A stretch of 64,000 nt of DNA from JADJNY01 sp046349615. GTDB lineage: Bacteria; Planctomycetota; UBA1135; GCA-002686595. Positions 61,031-64,000 of this stretch are shown piece by piece. Location of the stretch: positions 130,070-194,069 of the forward strand of contig JAXMBZ010000008.1 of assembly GCA_046349615.1 (NCBI GenBank). Reading direction: 5' to 3'. Below the pieces are notes generated by a model. That model worked only from the letters and a program-made list of their open reading frames with translations. It was not told the origin of the DNA and did not search any database. Position numbers and translations under genes: made by a program. The first letter of the stretch is position 1. Each line of letters begins with the position of its first letter.

Positions 61031-62440
61031 ATGGACGTCGAATCGCTCAAGATCGACCGCAGCGCGCCCAAGAAGCGCGTCGGCCGCCGCTCGCGCTGGA
61101 CGGGACCGATCGTCGTGGTCGTGCTCCTCCTGATCGCGTTCTTCGTCTTCCAGCGCCAGATCCTGGGCTTCGTCGACAGCATGCGCCTGGTCGAGGTGCG
61201 TGCGCAGAAGGTGCAGAAGCGCTCCGCCGCGCAGGCCGCGACCGTCACCGGTGCCTCGTCGAACGGCTACATCGTCGCGCGCACGCGCGCCGCGCTCTCC
61301 GCCGACACGCCGGGCCGCATCGTCGAACTGCGCGTGCAGGAAGGCTCCGTCGTCAAGAAAGGCGAGGTGGTCGCGCGGCTCTACGCGGACGAATACCGCG
61401 CGGCGCTGCAGCGCGCCGAGGCGGAGCTCTCCGTCGCGGAAGCCTCGTTGGCTCGCGCCCGCGCCGACGTGCAGGTGAGCGCGATGGGGCTCGACGAGGC
61501 CCGTGCGAGCGTGCTCGCCTCCGAGACCGCGGTCGGCGAGGCGCGCACGGCGCTCGAGCTCGCGCAGGTCGAGCTCGATCGCTCCACGAAGCTCCTGGAG
61601 TCCGGCGTCGGCAACCAGGAACGCCTCGACAAGGCGAAGAACGGCGTCGATTCGGCCAAGGCGCGGCTCGCGACGCTGACGGCGCAGGCTGACTCGGTGC
61701 GCAAGACGGTTCCCACCGCGGAGAGCCGCGTCGCCGTCGCCAACGGCGCCGTGCGCGAGGCCGAGGCGCGCGTCGCGAGCGCGAAGGCGTCGCGCGACCT
61801 CGCGCAGGCGACGCTCGACAAGACGGAGGTCAAAGCGCCCTTCGACGGCGTCGTCGTGCTCAAGGACGCCGAGGTCGGCGAGGTCGTCTCGCCGAACGTG
61901 CAGGGCGGCTCGAACGCGCGCGGCTCCGTCGTGACCATGGTCGACTTCGGCTCGCTCGAGGTGCAGGCCGAAGTGCCGGAGACGAGCCTCGCGAGCGTCA
62001 AGCTCGGCGCGCCCGCGCGCATCTTCCTCGACGCGTATCCCGAGAAGCCCTACGCAGGCCGCGTCGATCGCATCTGGCCGACCGCGAACCGCACGAAGGC
62101 GACGGTCGAAGTGCGCGTCGTCTTCGAGGAGCGTGACGAACGCCTGCGGCCCGAGATGGGCGTGCGCGTCGTCTTCGTCGACGACGCAGAGGCCGCGAAG
62201 AAGCCGACGGCGGCGGGCGAGCCCGCGCTCGTGATCCCGCAGGACGCCGTCGTGAAGCTCGAGGGCGCGGACCACGTGTTCGTGCTCGAACGCGACGTCG
62301 TCCGCGCGCGGCGCGTGGTGCTCGGTGAAGCGAGGTCGGGCAAGGTCGTCGTGTCGACGGGCCTCGCCGAGGGCGAGACGATCGTGCTCGCGCCGCCGTC
62401 GGAGCTCCGCGACGGCCAGCGCGTCCGCGTCAAGGTCTGA
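61031..62440 (+). CDS. HlyD/MacA-like periplasmic adaptor (membrane fusion protein)
   Basis: 469 residues. A cytoplasmic N-terminus and one helix (about 25-44) are followed by a lipoyl-type strand GASSNGYIVARTRAALSADTPGRI, a long coiled-coil hairpin (about 120-265, rich in Ala/Glu/Arg with LASETAVGEARTALELAQVEL), the second lipoyl half KTEVKAPFDGVVVLKDAEVGEVV, and C-terminal beta-barrel segments. It is the adaptor for the MacB-like ABC system encoded just downstream. A TATCCT hexamer lies about 60 bases before the ATG. Confidence 0.9.
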   Translation: MDVESLKIDRSAPKKRVGRRSRWTGPIVVVVLLLIAFFVFQRQILGFVDSMRLVEVRAQKVQKRSAAQAATVTGASSNGYIVARTRAALSADTPGRIVELRVQEGSVVKKGEVVARLYADEYRAALQRAEAELSVAEASLARARADVQVSAMGLDEARASVLASETAVGEARTALELAQVELDRSTKLLESGVGNQERLDKAKNGVDSAKARLATLTAQADSVRKTVPTAESRVAVANGAVREAEARVASAKASRDLAQATLDKTEVKAPFDGVVVLKDAEVGEVVSPNVQGGSNARGSVVTMVDFGSLEVQAEVPETSLASVKLGAPARIFLDAYPEKPYAGRVDRIWPTANRTKATVEVRVVFEERDERLRPEMGVRVVFVDDAEAAKKPTAAGEPALVIPQDAVVKLEGADHVFVLERDVVRARRVVLGEARSGKVVVSTGLAEGETIVLAPPSELRDGQRVRVKV

Positions 62441-62597
62441 CGCGCGGGCCCACGGAATCCTCCGCAGTTTCATCCGCGAGCGAGAGCTCTTCACGGGTGC
62501 GCCCGGCGCGCCCCGCCGCTATGCTCACCGCGCGCGCGGCGGAGGGACCGCGCGTTTCCACCGGAACTTCCGGCCCATCGGCCGCACCGCCGCGCTC

Positions 62598-63326
62598 ATG
62601 TCCAAGCCGCTCATCCAACTCCGCGACGTCACGAAGACCTACTCCCGCGGCGGCGAGACGCTGACCGTGCTCGACCGTCTCGCCCTCGACATGGAGGAGG
62701 GCGGCTACTTCGCGCTGATGGGCCCGTCGGGTTCGGGCAAGACGACGCTGCTCAACCTGATCGGCGGACTCGATCGCGCGGACTCGGGCTCGATCCGCAT
62801 CGGCGACGACGATCTCGCGCAGATGGACAACGCGGAGCTCGCCGAGTGGCGCTCGCGCTCCGTCGGGTTCGTGTTCCAGGGCTTCAACTTGATCCCGGTG
62901 CTGACCGCGCGGGAGAACGTCGAACTCCCGCTCCTGCTCGCACCGCTCAAGCGCGCCGAGCGCCGGCGCCGCGCCGAGTACGCCCTCGAGCTCGTCGGGC
63001 TGTCCGACCGCATGAGCCACCGGCCGGGGCAGCTCTCCGGCGGCCAGGAGCAGCGCGTCGCGATCGCGCGCGCGATCGTGACGGACCCGACGTTGATCCT
63101 CGCGGACGAACCGACGGGGGACCTCGATCGTGCGTCCGCGGAGATGGTGCTCGAGCTGCTCGGCAAGCTGAACGGCGACCTGAAGAAGACGATCCTCATG
63201 GTCACGCACGACCCGCACGCCGCCGAATGCGCGAAGACGATCGTGCACATGGACAAGGGCGCGCTCGGGAGTATCGAGCCGCGCACTCCGCGCAAGCCGT
63301 CCGCCGCCGCGGCCGCGCAACGTTGA
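62598..63326 (+). CDS. ABC transporter ATPase (MacB/LolD-like)
   Basis: 242 residues. Walker A GPSGSGKTT near residues 40-48, Q-loop FVFQGFNLIPV, signature LSGGQEQR (near 144), Walker B LILADEPTGDLD and H-loop MVTHDPH. This is the class partnering MacB/LolE-type permeases. It would power an export or lipoprotein-release complex with the adaptor upstream and the permease downstream (10 bases away). A C-terminal Pro/Ala-rich extension is unremarkable. Confidence 0.95.
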   Translation: MSKPLIQLRDVTKTYSRGGETLTVLDRLALDMEEGGYFALMGPSGSGKTTLLNLIGGLDRADSGSIRIGDDDLAQMDNAELAEWRSRSVGFVFQGFNLIPVLTARENVELPLLLAPLKRAERRRRAEYALELVGLSDRMSHRPGQLSGGQEQRVAIARAIVTDPTLILADEPTGDLDRASAEMVLELLGKLNGDLKKTILMVTHDPHAAECAKTIVHMDKGALGSIEPRTPRKPSAAAAAQR

Positions 63327-63336
63327 GGCCCGCACC

Positions 63337-64000
63337 ATGCCCTGGCGCCTCGTCTACAAGAACATCACGAAGCACTGGATGCGCTCGACGCTCACCGTCG
63401 GGTCGTTGATCCTCGCGCTGTTCCTCCTGTGCCTGCTCCGCTCGCTCGTCGTCGCGCTCGACGCCGGCGTGCGCAACGCCGCGGTCGACCGCTTGATCGT
63501 CCAGTCGTCGGTGAGCTTGTTCGTCTACCTGCCCGAGTCGTACGAGAAGAAGATCGAGCAGGTCGACGGCGTGCAGCACGTCTGTCGCTGGAACTGGTTC
63601 GGCGGCTACTACCAGGAGCCGTCGAACTTCTTCGCGCAGTTCGGCACGGACGTCGACGACTTCATCGCGTCCTACCCCGAGGTCGAGATCGTCGAAGGTT
63701 CGGTCGACGAGTTCCGCAAGGAGCGCCAGGCGTGCCTCGTCGGCGCCGACACGGCCGCGCGCTTCGGCTTCAAGGTCGGCGACAACGTCCCGCTGATCGG
63801 CGCGCTGTTCCCGCGCACCGACAAGCAGCCGTGGAACTTCAAGGTCGCCGGCATCTACCGCTCGAACAAGACGAACGTCGACAACAACACGCTGTTCTTC
63901 CACTGCGAGTACCTCGAGAAGGCGCTGGAGTCGGGCGAGGCGACGGGGCCGGCCGGCGTCGGCATCTTCGTCGTGAAGCTCACGCCCGGCGCCGACCGCG
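63337..64000 (+). CDS. ABC permease, MacB/FtsX type, N-terminal part (3' truncated by window)
   Basis: 221 codons visible from ATG 63337; the frame is open to the window end. One N-terminal helix (about 17-42, STLTVGSLILALFLLCLLRS) and the start of a MacB-type periplasmic core domain with VDGVQHVCRWNWFGGYYQEP, VEIVEGSVDEF, LVGADTAARFGFKVGDNVPL and FKVAGIYR. The rest of the protein with the FtsX helices lies beyond the window. It is the membrane part of the adaptor-ATPase-permease set. Confidence 0.92.
   Translation, partial: MPWRLVYKNITKHWMRSTLTVGSLILALFLLCLLRSLVVALDAGVRNAAVDRLIVQSSVSLFVYLPESYEKKIEQVDGVQHVCRWNWFGGYYQEPSNFFAQFGTDVDDFIASYPEVEIVEGSVDEFRKERQACLVGADTAARFGFKVGDNVPLIGALFPRTDKQPWNFKVAGIYRSNKTNVDNNTLFFHCEYLEKALESGEATGPAGVGIFVVKLTPGADR

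Overview
The window is about 64 kb of very GC-rich bacterial chromosome, densely coded on both strands. Start and stop codons of adjacent genes often overlap as ATGA or GTGA. Several features point to a planctomycete-like organism: large secreted proteins with signal peptides, a Cys-rich module followed by a C-terminal domain ending in ITW, matrixin and IPT-domain proteins, SYGC-tailed redoxins, and very long polytopic proteins of unknown function. That placement is an inference from protein style; there is no rRNA or taxonomic marker gene here.

Layout. 1-5.7 kb: the end of a cyclophilin, then crotonase, thiolase, a single-chain aconitase-family enzyme with its swivel domain first, and an isocitrate/isopropylmalate dehydrogenase-family enzyme. 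5.8-10 kb: an exported protein of three exact 60-residue Cys repeats, a PlsC acyltransferase, and a minus-strand run of a DsbD-N-like protein and two exported redoxins. 10.1-13 kb: PilZ, HD phosphohydrolase and hemerythrin proteins. 13.3-19.2 kb: a six-gene molybdenum oxidoreductase cluster (cytochrome b-like subunit, Mo-bisMGD catalytic subunit, four-cluster ferredoxin, Rieske protein, small membrane protein, TDT-family channel), probably nitrate-reductase-like. 19.2-21.4 kb: a scar region with gene relics, a repeat and two lower-GC orphan exported genes. 21.4-26.5 kb: a large secreted protein, two nucleotide-sugar enzymes, and an antitoxin beside a decayed ParE toxin. 26.5-44.9 kb: a peptidase, then a surface-glycan-like block with six giant membrane proteins in two tandem families, two methyltransferases and two GT2 domains. 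44.9-64 kb: aminotransferase, tRNA-Leu(GAG), a PPi-type phosphofructokinase, an acyltransferase, a cupredoxin-like protein, a HEAT protein, a tandem HDOD pair, a matrixin/IPT protease, a PolB-like exonuclease, a YjbQ protein, and a MacAB-like exporter cut by the window end.

The most notable signal is in the redoxin operon. The last gene (8149 down to 7469) stops at a TGA exactly where its neighbouring paralogue has a conserved Cys codon (SYG-C-SVKYPKS). Past the TGA the frame continues with the matching tail RVHYAKS and ends at TAG. A perfect 8-bp hairpin with loop AGUUC starts 14 nt after the UGA, and a separate intrinsic terminator follows. This is the arrangement expected of a selenocysteine codon with a bacterial SECIS element, so the gene is reported as a candidate selenoprotein with a C-terminal Sec. 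Sec-insertion genes are not in this window and must be sought elsewhere in the genome.

A second structural signal is a pair of reciprocal relics. The intact HD gene at 11-12.4 kb is followed by a scrap of the ITW-type C-terminus, while the intact ITW-type gene at 21.4 kb is preceded by a scrap of the HD gene's C-terminus. This suggests an ancient duplication of an HD/ITW gene pair followed by complementary loss.
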